DNA of 64,000 nucleotides from Metapseudomonas boanensis (lineage in GTDB: Bacteria; Pseudomonadota; Gammaproteobacteria; Pseudomonadales; Pseudomonadaceae). The notes below the pieces were generated by a model. That model saw nothing but the letters and a program-made list of their open reading frames with translations, did no database searches and was not told where the DNA came from. Below, piece by piece: positions 46,217-55,595 of the stretch. The translations under genes were made by a program, and so were the position numbers. Every line of letters begins with the position of its first letter. The stretch's first letter is position 1. Where the stretch lies: the NCBI RefSeq assembly GCF_018704125.1, contig NZ_JAGTIS010000006.1, positions 62,001-126,000 on the forward strand. The letters run 5' to 3'.

Positions 46217-47282
46217 CTTGCGTGTGGCGCTATTTACGGGACTGCTGCTGGTTGGCTGCGATGCCGAGCCGCCCTTGGAGGAAGGGTTTGCCGGGCTCGG
46301 CAGCGCTGCAGCGCAGTTTGCCCAGGTGACACCGGACAGGGCTTTCAGCTTCCCGGCCGATCACGGCGCGCACCCGGATTACCGCATCGAATGGTGGTAC
46401 GTGACAGCCAACCTGGAAGATGAGCAAGGCCGCGCCTGGGGCGTGCAATGGACCCTGTTCCGCAACGCCCTGCAGCCCGGCTCCACCGAGCCGGGCTGGA
46501 ACAACCAGAACCTGTGGATGGGCCATGCTGGGTTGACCGGACCCGATGGCCATCGCTCGGCGGAGCGCTTCGCCCGAGGCGGCGTCGGCCAGGCCGGCGT
46601 CGAGACCTCGCCCTTCAAGGCCTGGATCGATGATTGGCGCTTCAGCAGCCAATCGCCGGCCAACGAGGGGTTGAGCGATCTGCAGCTACTCGCCAGCGGC
46701 GGCAGCTTCGAGTACCAGTTGTTCCTCGCCAGCCGCAGCCCGCTGGTGTTGCATGGCGAGCAGGGTTTCAGTCGTAAATCCGGGCAGGGGCAGGCCTCCT
46801 ACTACTACAGCCAGCCCTTCTTCCAGGCACGCGGCACAATTCGGCTGGAGGGCACGACTTACCGGGTCAAGGGCCAGGCCTGGCTGGATCGTGAATGGAG
46901 CAGCCAGCCCCTGGCGCCCGACCAACAGGGTTGGGACTGGTTCTCCCTGCATCTGGACAGCGGCGAAAAGCTCATGCTGTTCCAGCTACGCCAGACCGAC
47001 GGCAAGCACTATCGCGCCGGTACCTGGATCAGCGCAGCCGGCGAGCCGCGCATGCTGGGTAATCAGGACGTCGTCCTGACCCCCTTGCAGCAAAGCCGGG
47101 TCGCCGGTCGCCAGCTACCGACCCGATGGTCGCTGCGCGTCCCCAGCGAGGGCTTCGATATCACCAGTACGCCTGTTCAGGAAAATGCATGGATGGATAC
47201 CCGCTTCCCGTATTGGGAGGGGCCGGTTCGATTCAGCGGCAGCCATCAAGGGGTGGGCTATCTGGAAATGACCGGTTATTGA
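46206..47282 (+). CDS. AttH-like lipocalin-fold lipoprotein (CrtC/AttH family)
   Basis: This 358-residue protein begins with a short lipoprotein signal (GLLLVGC, Cys near residue 18). The mature part has FPADHGAHPDYRIEWWYVTANLED, KAWIDDWRF, YYYSQPFFQARGTI and GQAWLDREWSSQPLA, which match AttH and carotenoid 1,2-hydratase (PF07143/PF17186) as I know them. The two-lipocalin-like-domain fold may bind a lipid. Its gene overlaps the permease end, so the set ATPase-permease-AttH works together at the envelope. Confidence 0.85.
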   Translation: MSPSLRVALFTGLLLVGCDAEPPLEEGFAGLGSAAAQFAQVTPDRAFSFPADHGAHPDYRIEWWYVTANLEDEQGRAWGVQWTLFRNALQPGSTEPGWNNQNLWMGHAGLTGPDGHRSAERFARGGVGQAGVETSPFKAWIDDWRFSSQSPANEGLSDLQLLASGGSFEYQLFLASRSPLVLHGEQGFSRKSGQGQASYYYSQPFFQARGTIRLEGTTYRVKGQAWLDREWSSQPLAPDQQGWDWFSLHLDSGEKLMLFQLRQTDGKHYRAGTWISAAGEPRMLGNQDVVLTPLQQSRVAGRQLPTRWSLRVPSEGFDITSTPVQENAWMDTRFPYWEGPVRFSGSHQGVGYLEMTGY

Positions 47283-47291
47283 GACGGGGAA

Positions 47292-49244
47292 TCAGATCCG
47301 CCGTACCACGGGATGTTCAGCAGCCACCTCGTCGCGGTCCTCGAGGAACTCGGTAGGCGCGGAGCCATCGGCATTCAGCTGGAAAATGCGCGTTGGTCGG
47401 CCTTGGACGTCGAAGAACACCTGGCCGAGACCGGCGGAGTTCCACAGCCGCTCGCCAGCCTTGCTGTGCTCCGGAGTGCGCGGCACCACCTGCATGCGGC
47501 GCCGCTTGGTCAGCCAGTTGAGCGGCGAGCGCGGTGCATAGAGCCAGCGGTTCAGGCGGTCGAAGACATCCAGCAGGCGCCGGGGGAATTCGTTCTTCAC
47601 GCCGCTGCTGGTGATTTGCCAGATCTTCGGGCCCTGCTTGCGATGGCGGATCAACACCTCGTAGACGAAGGAGTAGTGCACGTCACCCGAGAGGACCACG
47701 TAGCAACCCGGCGTTCGCGAGTGGCGGAAGATGTTCAGGATCACCTGGGCCGCGCCGCGGTGGGCCATCCAGTTCTCCGCATCCACCAGCAGCGGATGAC
47801 CGAACCAGCTGAATACCCGTTGCACCGTCTCGATCAGCTTGACCCCGAAGATGGGGGCGGGGGAGACGATGATGGCTGAGGGGTGGTCCAGCAATTCGTG
47901 CTGCAGCTCGCTCAGGGCCTCCCAGTCCAGCAGGCCGGAGGGCCGCTTCAGGTTGATTTCGCTGCGCCAGCGCCGGGTACGGGTGTCGAGCACCAGCAGC
48001 GCCGGCGTGGTGGGCATTACGTACTGCCAGCGGTTGAAGACCAGCAGTTCGTCGATCAGTTCATCCAGCGCGCGGCTATCGAAGTGGTGGTCGGCTTCGG
48101 CAGTGGCGGCCAGCGACTGGGCCTTGTCCAGCACATCGGTGAATGCATCCGGGTTGTTGCCCCAGCCCTGGCAGAGCATGTAGGCCAGCAGGGCGTTGCC
48201 GATGATGCGCTTGGAGAAGGGGTGGCCATAGGCGGTCTGCTCCCACTGGGCGGAGAGGTTCCAATCGTCGGTGATGTCGTGGTCGTCGAATATCATGAGC
48301 GTCGGCAAGTGCGCGAAGACCCGCGCAGTGCCGGCAAGGCCGGCCCGAAAGGCGTCGATCCGTTCCTGCTCCAGTCGGTAGCGCTCCTCCTCCTTGGTCC
48401 CGAGCGATGGCACTTGCGGCTCGATCAGGGTCCAGGGCACCGGCGACCAGACCAGCAGGTACATGGCCAGCACCTCGGCCAGCGTCACCAGGTGGTTGTC
48501 GGCGTTGCTGCTGGTGAAGATGGGCTTCCTCGCGCCGCCGAAAAAGCGCTCGCGGAGGGTTTCGTTGCTCTCCAGGGCGGGTAGCAGGTCGGCGCGGTGG
48601 TAGTAGCTTGCCGGGTGGCTATAGAGCACCGCGCTGTCGCTCACCACGGCGCCCTCCAGGCGCTCGCCGAATAGCCCCAAACGCGCGATCAACTGGTGGA
48701 TAGCCCGCAGCATGGGGCCGGCCACATCGTCGGCGTAGACCTGGTCGCCGCTCATCATCAGCAGGGCAGGGCGCTGTTCCGGTGCCGGGCCGGTGGCCAG
48801 CAGGTGGTCGGCGCAGAGCAGGCCCTCTGCAGAGGGATAGTGGGGCTTGCGGCAGGATCCGTGGAGCAACTGGTCGATGCGCGAACGCAGGACGAAGCTG
48901 GGCTGCCGGGCGGCTCCATAGGTCAGGTGTGGCGCCCACTGGGCGATGCCCTCGTCGCCTAGACGCAGGTCATAGTCGATCTGCTGGTCGCAGGGCAGGG
49001 GGGCGTCCAGATGCAGGTCGATCAGGTGCAGGAAGGCGTGCCGGCCCAAGGGAATCACTCGGCAGGCATCACCTTCGAGCCGGTACTCGGTGCTGTGGCC
49101 ATCGAAGGAAAACCGCAGACTCAGCGCCAGTGCACGGGAGCCCACCAGCCAGAGCACCACGCGCCGGGCTTCGAGCCGGCGCAGCATGGGGCCGGCGAGG
49201 ACGGAAGGTAGGCTTTCCTGGGCAGACGGCAGAACTGGGGACAT
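47292..49244 (-). CDS. Large PhoD-like metallophosphatase-family protein
   Basis: This 650-residue protein lacks a signal peptide. Family motifs are LLMMSGDQVYADDVAG, LMIFDDHDITDDWN, WQYVMPTTPALLVLDTRTRRW and YVVLSGDVHYSFVYEV. The metal-binding Asp and His residues are all present. Size and motif spacing differ from the 518-residue paralogue at 33080, so the two are not recent duplicates. I chose the Met at 49244 (MSPVLPSAQ). It converges closely with the AttH-like gene (9 bp apart). Confidence 0.85.
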   Translation of the reverse strand: MSPVLPSAQESLPSVLAGPMLRRLEARRVVLWLVGSRALALSLRFSFDGHSTEYRLEGDACRVIPLGRHAFLHLIDLHLDAPLPCDQQIDYDLRLGDEGIAQWAPHLTYGAARQPSFVLRSRIDQLLHGSCRKPHYPSAEGLLCADHLLATGPAPEQRPALLMMSGDQVYADDVAGPMLRAIHQLIARLGLFGERLEGAVVSDSAVLYSHPASYYHRADLLPALESNETLRERFFGGARKPIFTSSNADNHLVTLAEVLAMYLLVWSPVPWTLIEPQVPSLGTKEEERYRLEQERIDAFRAGLAGTARVFAHLPTLMIFDDHDITDDWNLSAQWEQTAYGHPFSKRIIGNALLAYMLCQGWGNNPDAFTDVLDKAQSLAATAEADHHFDSRALDELIDELLVFNRWQYVMPTTPALLVLDTRTRRWRSEINLKRPSGLLDWEALSELQHELLDHPSAIIVSPAPIFGVKLIETVQRVFSWFGHPLLVDAENWMAHRGAAQVILNIFRHSRTPGCYVVLSGDVHYSFVYEVLIRHRKQGPKIWQITSSGVKNEFPRRLLDVFDRLNRWLYAPRSPLNWLTKRRRMQVVPRTPEHSKAGERLWNSAGLGQVFFDVQGRPTRIFQLNADGSAPTEFLEDRDEVAAEHPVVRRI

Positions 49245-49335
49245 CGGGACAATGGACCATGATCGAACGAGCACGACAGGATATCGCGTCTGGCGTCGAT
49301 ACCTGAACCTAACCCAACGGGGGATGCACAACTTT

Positions 49336-49358
49336 GTAGGAGCGAGCTTGCTCGCGAA
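49336..49358. repeat. Pseudomonas REP sequence
   Basis: GTAGGAGCGAGCTTGCTCGCG plus AA is the classical Pseudomonas REP core with an internal GCGAGC/GCTCGC hairpin. It lies in the 326-bp gene-free interval 49245-49570 between divergent genes. Confidence 0.75.
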
Positions 49359-49570
49359 CGGCGCCTATTTGCGAGTAAGAACTCGGCGTTCCCCTTGTAA
49401 GTCGCTGCAGGGAATGCAGCCGCACGGACATCGCGGATTGCATCCGGGCTACGGCCCCCGGCTGGCCCCGCAGAGTTCGCCAAACAAATTTCCGTTCGAT
49501 GTGCCACGGCGTTGCACAGGAGGGGGCGGAATCGAGCATCATGGACGCAGTCAGGTCGAGGGAGACTTCC

Positions 49571-50422
49571 ATGCGCGTTATGTCATTCGTTGGGCGTTTT
49601 GCCACGTTGTCGCTGGGACTGGTGATTGCCGCTACGGCCGTGGCGGCCGAAGAAGCGCAGCTGGTCGAGTCGATAAACGCCTACCGCAGCCAGGTCCAGC
49701 GCTGTGCGGGACAGGCCTCCGAGGAACTGCCACCGCTGGCCTCCGATCCGCGTCTGGTCCTGCCTGCCAGTGGTGGCGGTGACCTGCAGGAGGCACTTGG
49801 GCGCGCGGCGTATCCGCTGGTCAACGTGCAGGCGATCAGCCTGGCGGGGCCGCGCGATGCGCGGGCGGCCATGAAGGCGCTGCAGGAGAGCTTCTGCCAG
49901 GTCGTGCTGGACCCACAGTTCGTCGATATCGGAGTGAGCCGCCAGGGGGAAAGCTGGCGCATCGTGCTAGCGCGTCCGCTGATGGCTGCGGGCCTGGGTG
50001 ACTGGCAGGCGGAAGGGCAGAAGCTACTCGAACTGATCAACGCCGCACGCGCGCAGTCGCGCCAGTGCGGCGCACAGCCCTTCGCCGTTGCGTCTCCGCT
50101 GGCCTGGAACGCCACCCTGGCAACGACGGCCGAGGCCCATACCCGGGCGATGGCCAACGGTAACTTCTTCGGCCACCGGGACCGCGATGGCCGCACCCCA
50201 GGCGACCGGGCGGAGCTCGCGGGTTATACCGGGCAGACGATCGGCGAGAACATCGCCGCCGGGCGGGACACCGCTCGCAAGGTGGTCGACGGCTGGCTGG
50301 CCAGCCCTGGCCACTGCGCCAACCTGATGAACCCGAAGTTCCTTGAGCTGGGCGCGGCCTATGCGGTCGATCCGAAGAGTGATGCGGGGATCTACTGGAC
50401 GGCGCTGTTCGGGGCGCCTTAG
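49571..50422 (+). CDS. Exported SCP/CAP-domain protein
   Basis: This 283-residue protein has a Sec signal peptide (residues 1-26, ending AVAAEE). The C-terminal 130 residues form a CAP/SCP domain: LLELINAARAQSRQCG, AHTRAMANGNFFGHRDRDG, GENIAAG and WLASPGHCANLMNP, with the His and Glu residues of the cavity. The N-terminal half (residues 27-150) is a family-specific region with its own Cys residues. ATG 49571 has a GGGAGA site. Function of bacterial CAP proteins is unsettled. Confidence 0.85.
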   Translation: MRVMSFVGRFATLSLGLVIAATAVAAEEAQLVESINAYRSQVQRCAGQASEELPPLASDPRLVLPASGGGDLQEALGRAAYPLVNVQAISLAGPRDARAAMKALQESFCQVVLDPQFVDIGVSRQGESWRIVLARPLMAAGLGDWQAEGQKLLELINAARAQSRQCGAQPFAVASPLAWNATLATTAEAHTRAMANGNFFGHRDRDGRTPGDRAELAGYTGQTIGENIAAGRDTARKVVDGWLASPGHCANLMNPKFLELGAAYAVDPKSDAGIYWTALFGAP

Positions 50423-50935
50423 GCACCTGGACTCGGCGGTCGAGACCAAGCCTGCCTGGCCTGCCCTGCAGGCCCGCTGCGCGGTTCATCGTGAATGAAT
50501 TCGCTTCCACAGGGCGCCTACCAGCGTCTGTCTCTCTATGGTTACTTGAGCGGATGCTTGGGGCTTCTGTCCTTGGCTATTGACGTGGCAGCGATACTCA
50601 TCAGCCGCTGGAGCTAGGGACATTCAAGGTGGCTGGCTTCTGGGCGGGATGCTGCATGACGGAGACCGTCACGTATCGCACAAAGCCATTGGATGGTGCG
50701 ATCCAGCTGGTCGGCCTTGGCCCGTAGCTGGACACGATGGCTGGCTGGCTGGCGTCGCGCGGGGTGGAGCAAGGCGCGGCGCACGGCCCGCAGGCGGTCG
50801 CACTATAATCGTTTTGTGTGCATGTCTTCCTGGTGGACGCAGCAAAGCGCATCAGCTATCCGCGGCGCTCGCCCGGAGGGCAGCACAGTAGGTGGCACGG
50901 AAGGCACTTCTGATTCTGTAAGAGAGGATCCTGCC
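50423..50935. other. Gene-free interval upstream of BON gene
   Basis: About 510 bp without a convincing gene. A TATAAT hexamer at 50804-50809 lies about 130 bp before the BON start and may be a -10 box, but no good -35 lies 17 bp upstream. Confidence 0.35.
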
Positions 50936-51292
50936 ATGAAAATGCACTCCTTCCAGCATTACTCGCATGATCTGGGGATGGCTGTTCACGACGCGTGGAT
51001 TACCGCGAAGGTCAAGTCGACCCTGGCATTTTCCGAACAGACCCGCAGCGAGCATATCAACGTCAAAACCCACGCGGGCATGGTGGCGTTGAGCGGCCGC
51101 GTCAAGACGCATAAGCAGTGTGAACAGGCTATAAGCCTGGCCCGCTCGATTCACGGTGTCATCGACATCGATGCCAGCGATCTGCAGACCCATATGGTCC
51201 CTCCTGGGAGCTTCCCTGAAGCGCCCAATGCAGAGGAAAGCGTCGAGAATCGGCCGCAATCGTCAGCAAAGTCGGACGATGAATGGCGATGA
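50936..51292 (+). CDS. BON-domain protein
   Basis: This 118-residue protein holds one BON domain: DAWITAKVKSTLAFSEQTRSEHINVKT, then GMVALSGRVKTHKQCEQAISLARSIHGVIDIDAS. BON domains bind membranes or other proteins, often in osmotic stress proteins such as OsmY. No signal peptide is visible, so it may be cytosolic. The last 30 residues are polar and disordered. ATG 50936 has an AGAGAGGA site. Confidence 0.8.
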   Translation: MKMHSFQHYSHDLGMAVHDAWITAKVKSTLAFSEQTRSEHINVKTHAGMVALSGRVKTHKQCEQAISLARSIHGVIDIDASDLQTHMVPPGSFPEAPNAEESVENRPQSSAKSDDEWR

Positions 51293-51403
51293 CGATCGAG
51301 TGACATTGGCGTACGAGGGTGGGTCGTCGCTCGGATGCACCCTCCCGGATTCCTGGACCGGATAGCCAAACGGTTTGATCGCGGCCCACGAGCGCGCTCA
51401 GCC

Positions 51404-52114
51404 TCAGAACCGCTCACCCGGCGCCAGGTAACGCCATTGGCCGGCAGGGATCTTGCCCATGGGAACGCCGCCGATGCGGATGCGCTTCATGGTGACAACC
51501 TGCAGGTTAACGGCGGCGCACAGGGCGGCGACCAAACCTGGCCGGGGATTCTTCAGGGGGAAACGCAGGTTGGTTTCGTTCTGCCAGCTGGCCTTGACCG
51601 GCGGCAGCTCCTCCCCCTTGACCTTGATTCCGCGCCTGAGTCGCTCCAGGCCGTTCTCCGCCAGCGTGCCGCTGACTTCAACCACATACTCCTGCTCCAG
51701 CTTGGCGACGTCTTCGTTGAGCTTGCGCAGCGTGCGCCAGTCCTGGGTGAGCACCAGCAGGCCGCTGGCCTGTGACTGGAGCGGCAGGGCGGTGGTCAGG
51801 CGGGAGAAGTGGCTGTTGAGCGGACGCACCTCAGCGCGGTCTTCTGGCCAGTGGCTCGCCAGCGTCAGCAGCCGCTGGGCCGCCTCGAACGTTAGGCCGG
51901 CCGGCTGGTTCAGCAGCAGTGTCATTGGCTCCAGCGGAGTGGGTGTGGCGCCGGGTAGCAAGTTTACCGTCTGGTCCGCCACCTTGAACTGAGGCTGACC
52001 CACCACCACGCCATCGACCGTCACCCAGCCGCCCTCGATATACAGCTCTGCCTCGCGGCGCGAACAGCCGGTCAGCTCGATAACACGCTTGGACAAACGG
52101 ATTGGGTCGGTCAT
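51404..52114 (-). CDS. RluF-type rRNA pseudouridine synthase paralogue with altered catalytic Asp
   Basis: This 236-residue protein has an N-terminal S4 RNA-binding domain (RLSKRVIELTGCSRREAELYIEG) and a pseudouridine synthase domain with GLLVLTQDW and MKRIRIGGVPMGKIPAG. In RluF the motif is RLDxxSxGLLxLT; here it reads PLQSQASGLLVLT, so the catalytic Asp is Gln. I recall the same sequence in other pseudomonads, so this is a family trait, not a local mutation. It may bind rRNA without modifying it. The start at 52114 excludes an upstream stretch coding over a hairpin repeat. Confidence 0.85.
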   Translation of the reverse strand: MTDPIRLSKRVIELTGCSRREAELYIEGGWVTVDGVVVGQPQFKVADQTVNLLPGATPTPLEPMTLLLNQPAGLTFEAAQRLLTLASHWPEDRAEVRPLNSHFSRLTTALPLQSQASGLLVLTQDWRTLRKLNEDVAKLEQEYVVEVSGTLAENGLERLRRGIKVKGEELPPVKASWQNETNLRFPLKNPRPGLVAALCAAVNLQVVTMKRIRIGGVPMGKIPAGQWRYLAPGERF

Positions 52115-52253
52115 GGGTACAGCCACAAAGTGAGAAAGGCCGCCATGGTAAACCCTTTGCCCGGCCGGCTCCCACAGGAAACAGTGGGTTTCGCGGATGG
52201 TTGCCGGAGTTTGGTGGCTTGCAGGTGGACGCTGGAGTGCCCAATGCGCAATT

Positions 52254-52270
52254 CCCACGCTAAGCGTGGG
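52254..52270. repeat. Hairpin repeat between SulP and pseudouridine synthase genes
   Basis: CCCACGC-TAA-GCGTGGG is a perfect 7-bp stem with a 3-base loop. ATTCCCACGCTAAGCGTGGG is a common intergenic sequence in Pseudomonas. It may act as a mRNA 3' stabiliser for the SulP transcript. Confidence 0.5.
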
Positions 52271-52336
52271 CATGATCCACTCAGACAGCTCGATGGAGCG
52301 CCAACCCGGGCCATTCCCCAGGCATGTTCGGCCTGA

Positions 52337-54118
52337 TTACGCAGGCTCAGGCAAATCTGGAGGGATTTCAGTTGCGGCCTTGCCCTGGAACTCGTCGATG
52401 ACATCGGCCACGGAGAGCTTGCGACCGAAGTAGCCGAAGCGTTCCTCCTGTCCTTCGGCGCGCAGCAGATCCCGCACCGCCGCATGGGCCGCGACGGGTC
52501 GCAGGCGTATCCCGGCCGCATGCAGTTCCCGGTGCAAGGTCTCAAGCATGCGTACGCCGGCCAGGTCGATGAAGGGGGAGGAAGACATGTCGCAGACCAC
52601 CAGCTTAAGCGTGTCTGGGGTAGAGCGGATTCTCTGCCAGAGCACATCACGCACGTGCTCGACGTTGAAGTACAGCAGCGATGCCTCGACGCGGAACACC
52701 AACACGCCCGGTACGGCCAGGTTGTCCGGGTGGCGATCCATGTCGGAATATTTCCGGGTGCCGGGGATCTGGCCGAGAAAGGCCACGCGGGGGTACGCGA
52801 CGCGCCGTATCAGCAACAGGAGCGACACCACGACCGCCAGAATCACCCCTTTGAGAATGCCCAGCAGCAGCACGGCGGCGAAGGCCACCATCGATACGCT
52901 GAATTCGAAGCGACTCACGCGCCACACGTGGAGCAGTTCGCGGATGTTGATCAAGCCTTTGACGGCCACCAGCACGATGGCCGCGAGCACCACGTTGGGC
53001 AGGTTGGCCAGCAAACCCGTCAGAAACATCAGGCATACAGCGATGGTGACCGAGGCGAAGACCAATGCCAGCGGCGTCTTGGCACCGGCTTTGTCATTCA
53101 CCGAGGACTGGGACAGGCCACCGGCCACCGGATAGGCTTGGAACAAGCCCGCCCCCAGATTGGCTGCCCCCAGGCCAAGCAGCTCCTGGCGCGGATCAAT
53201 CTCCTGGCCATGGGCTTCGGCCAGGGCGCGGGCCGCAGAAACGCTTTCCACGTAGGCCAGCAGCATGCAGGCGAAGGCCAGAGGAATCACCCCGTCCACA
53301 TCCTTCAGCCGCAGCTCGGGGGGGTGGAAGTCGGGCAAGCCGGTCGGCAGCGCTCCGACGACATTGAAGCCAAGGCTACTCAGCGGCGTCACCGACAAGG
53401 CGATGATCGATATCACCACGACGACCAGAGCCACCGGACGGCCCGGCAGAAATCTTTCCCCGAGCAGCAGCACTGTAATGACCGCGATGCCAAACGCCAG
53501 CACGGCGAGGTTCGTATCGGGTAGCTGGCCGGCCAGGGCGATGATGCGCTCGAAGAAATGGTCCCCGCCCCCCTGGACCCCAAACAGCTTGGGCAGCTGA
53601 GTCATCGCAATGGTCAGCGCTGCGCCAGCCTTGAAGCCAAGCAGAATGGTTTCGCTGATGAAGTTGACCAGGGAACTCAGGCGCAGCAGCCAAGCCAGCG
53701 CGCACATGGCGGCAATGACCAGCGCGGTCAGCGCCGCAATATCGGCCCAGCGTCCCGGATCGCCCCCCGCCATGTCCGCGACCGTGACGCCAATGAGCAT
53801 CGAGATCGCGGATGTAGGGCCGATGGCCAGCTGGCGAGAAGAGCCAAACAGGGCATAAAACAGGCCACCGACCATATAGCAGTAGATGCCGTATTGCGGC
53901 GGAAGACCCGCCAGCAGGGCGTAGGCGAGGGATACCGGAATGCCGTAGGCCGCGAGGGTAATACCAGCGATGGCGTCTCTCGGAAGCCATCGAGCCCGGT
54001 ACGCAGGGAGCCACTGAGCCGGAGGGAAGGCCGCCCGCCAGCCACGAACCGGAGCGCTGGCTGCAAGATTTGTTGCCGCCGCCGATTCTTCAGTCATGGG
54101 ATCATCGCTTTTCGGCAT
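52337..54118 (-). CDS. SulP-family anion permease with STAS domain
   Basis: This 593-residue protein has a soluble start, about 12-14 membrane helices (residues 50-435) and a C-terminal STAS domain (residues 460-575, with LLYFNVEHVRDVLWQRI and CDMSSSPFIDLAGVRMLE). SLC26/SulP hallmarks are AYGIPVSLAYALLAGLPPQYGIY and GSSRQLAIGPTSAISML. It takes up sulfate, bicarbonate or a small dicarboxylate; the sequence does not tell which. An in-frame Met at 54097 is an alternative start. Confidence 0.88.
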   Translation of the reverse strand: MPKSDDPMTEESAAATNLAASAPVRGWRAAFPPAQWLPAYRARWLPRDAIAGITLAAYGIPVSLAYALLAGLPPQYGIYCYMVGGLFYALFGSSRQLAIGPTSAISMLIGVTVADMAGGDPGRWADIAALTALVIAAMCALAWLLRLSSLVNFISETILLGFKAGAALTIAMTQLPKLFGVQGGGDHFFERIIALAGQLPDTNLAVLAFGIAVITVLLLGERFLPGRPVALVVVVISIIALSVTPLSSLGFNVVGALPTGLPDFHPPELRLKDVDGVIPLAFACMLLAYVESVSAARALAEAHGQEIDPRQELLGLGAANLGAGLFQAYPVAGGLSQSSVNDKAGAKTPLALVFASVTIAVCLMFLTGLLANLPNVVLAAIVLVAVKGLINIRELLHVWRVSRFEFSVSMVAFAAVLLLGILKGVILAVVVSLLLLIRRVAYPRVAFLGQIPGTRKYSDMDRHPDNLAVPGVLVFRVEASLLYFNVEHVRDVLWQRIRSTPDTLKLVVCDMSSSPFIDLAGVRMLETLHRELHAAGIRLRPVAAHAAVRDLLRAEGQEERFGYFGRKLSVADVIDEFQGKAATEIPPDLPEPA

Positions 54119-54319
54119 TGGTCCATCCGGTCTGCATGCAGATCACAACGTCGGCTCCGTCAGGGTCACGACATGGCCGGAGCGGAACTCATCGCCCTGT
54201 GCAGCCTAGGTCTTGTCGCTCTGGTTCGCAAAAGCAAGGGAAAGCCTCTCCATTGCCTTTTCTCCACGGCAGCACCAGCCTCTGCCAAGTCAAGCGTGGT
54301 ACTGAAACCGGGGAGCAGG

Positions 54320-55564
54320 TCACACAGACCACAGGAAACTGCTCTTCCACTCTTGAAAGTCGTTGCCGGGGATCGGCTTGCTTATGCAGTACCCCTGAGC
54401 TTCCTCACACCCCCAGCCGGCAAGTAAATCCATGATGGATCTGGATTCGACTCCTTCGGCCACAACCTCAAGGCCAAGATTGTGAGCAAGGTCAATGGTG
54501 GAGCGCACGATCACCGCAGAATCTTCATCACTTTCCATGTTGGTGACAAAGGATTGATCAATCTTGATGTAGTCGACCGGCAATCTTCGAAGATAGGAAA
54601 GAGAGGAATAGCCTGTGCCGAAATCATCGATGAACAACTTGAACCCCAAGTCGTGTAATTGCTGCAGTACTTTTTGGGCAACGGGCAAGTCCTCCATGAG
54701 GCAGCTCTCCGTCAACTCAAACTGAATCCACGTCGGTTGAGCCCCCCACGTTGTCAGCGATTCCTGGATATGGCCCAGCAGGTTGGGATCACGTAAATCA
54801 TGAGATGAGAGGTTGACCGCTATCGGAACAGCCTCGCCTGAGTTATGCCATGCGTAGCTTTCACGAAGGGCTGCATTAAGTACCCAATAGGTAACGCGCG
54901 TGATGAGTCCGGCATTCTCGGCGAGCTTGATGAACCTGTCTGGATTCACCAAGCCATGCTCTGGGTGTATCCAGCGGATCAAAGCTTCCGCACCACAGAC
55001 CCTTCCAGAAACTACCTTTAACTTTGGTTGGTAGAGTAAGAGCAGCTCTTCACAATCGATTGCGCGGCGCAGATCCGTCATCAACGTGAGGCGTTGGGTA
55101 TTTTCGTTGTCCAACGCCCCGGCATAAATGGCGACTCGTTTATTGAGAGGGCCCGCCTGATAATGAGCCACGTTTGCACGACGAAGCAGAGCATCTGGAT
55201 CGTTGCCGTGACCTGGGAACAACGCAATACCTATGCTGGAGTCCACATCCAGTAGCAGTCCGGATAGCTCCAAGGGCTCGGCAAGCGTATCGAGTATGCG
55301 TTTCGCCGCCCGACAAGCTCGGGCCGCATCTGCCTTGGGGAGTAAGACCGCAAAGGATGACTCCGCGATATGGGCGGCCGTCTGCCCCTCCTCAAGCGCC
55401 GTGCGCAGCCTGGTTGCGACTTCTTGAAGAAGCCTGTCTCCTTCACGATAGCCAAGGGTTTCGTTGATCTCGCGAAAGGTACCAATCTCGATATGCAGCA
55501 GCGGCCTCTGGCGACGTATCGAGGATTTTGAATCGTTGAAGCACCACAACCCTTGCTGCGTCAT
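54320..55564 (-). CDS. EAL-domain c-di-GMP phosphodiesterase with degenerate GGDEF, remnant of a longer gene
   Basis: This 414-residue frame has a GGDEF-like part (residues 20-140), in which GGEEF is replaced by AESSFAVLL, so it cannot make c-di-GMP. The EAL domain (residues 165-400) looks active: GAEALIRW, AVNLSS, ELTES, DDFGTGYSSL, DYIKID, VVAEGVE and EAQGY. Upstream a separate frame encodes the start of a GAF-sensor protein and overlaps this one. The two pieces look like the ends of one GAF-GGDEF-EAL gene after an internal, frame-breaking deletion. Translation would need an internal start. Confidence 0.72.
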   Translation of the reverse strand: MTQQGLWCFNDSKSSIRRQRPLLHIEIGTFREINETLGYREGDRLLQEVATRLRTALEEGQTAAHIAESSFAVLLPKADAARACRAAKRILDTLAEPLELSGLLLDVDSSIGIALFPGHGNDPDALLRRANVAHYQAGPLNKRVAIYAGALDNENTQRLTLMTDLRRAIDCEELLLLYQPKLKVVSGRVCGAEALIRWIHPEHGLVNPDRFIKLAENAGLITRVTYWVLNAALRESYAWHNSGEAVPIAVNLSSHDLRDPNLLGHIQESLTTWGAQPTWIQFELTESCLMEDLPVAQKVLQQLHDLGFKLFIDDFGTGYSSLSYLRRLPVDYIKIDQSFVTNMESDEDSAVIVRSTIDLAHNLGLEVVAEGVESRSIMDLLAGWGCEEAQGYCISKPIPGNDFQEWKSSFLWSV

Positions 55565-55595
55565 CTTCTGCGTTAAGCAATGGCGGCGTGTTCAT
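55443..55595 (-). pseudogene. GAF-sensor N-terminal stub in front of the EAL gene
   Basis: The 50-residue frame starts MNTPPLLNAEDDAARVVVLQ and continues RFKILDTSPE, the standard opening of GAF-domain GGDEF/EAL proteins. It then runs into unrelated residues and stops, because the GGDEF sequence behind it is read in a different frame. The rest of the GAF domain is absent. It overlaps the first codons of the EAL frame. Confidence 0.55.

Noticed and set aside
52115..52273. N-terminal extension of the pseudouridine synthase
   Set aside because: The extra 53 codons run through a hairpin repeat and have no domain; the S4 domain begins at the Met encoded at 52114.
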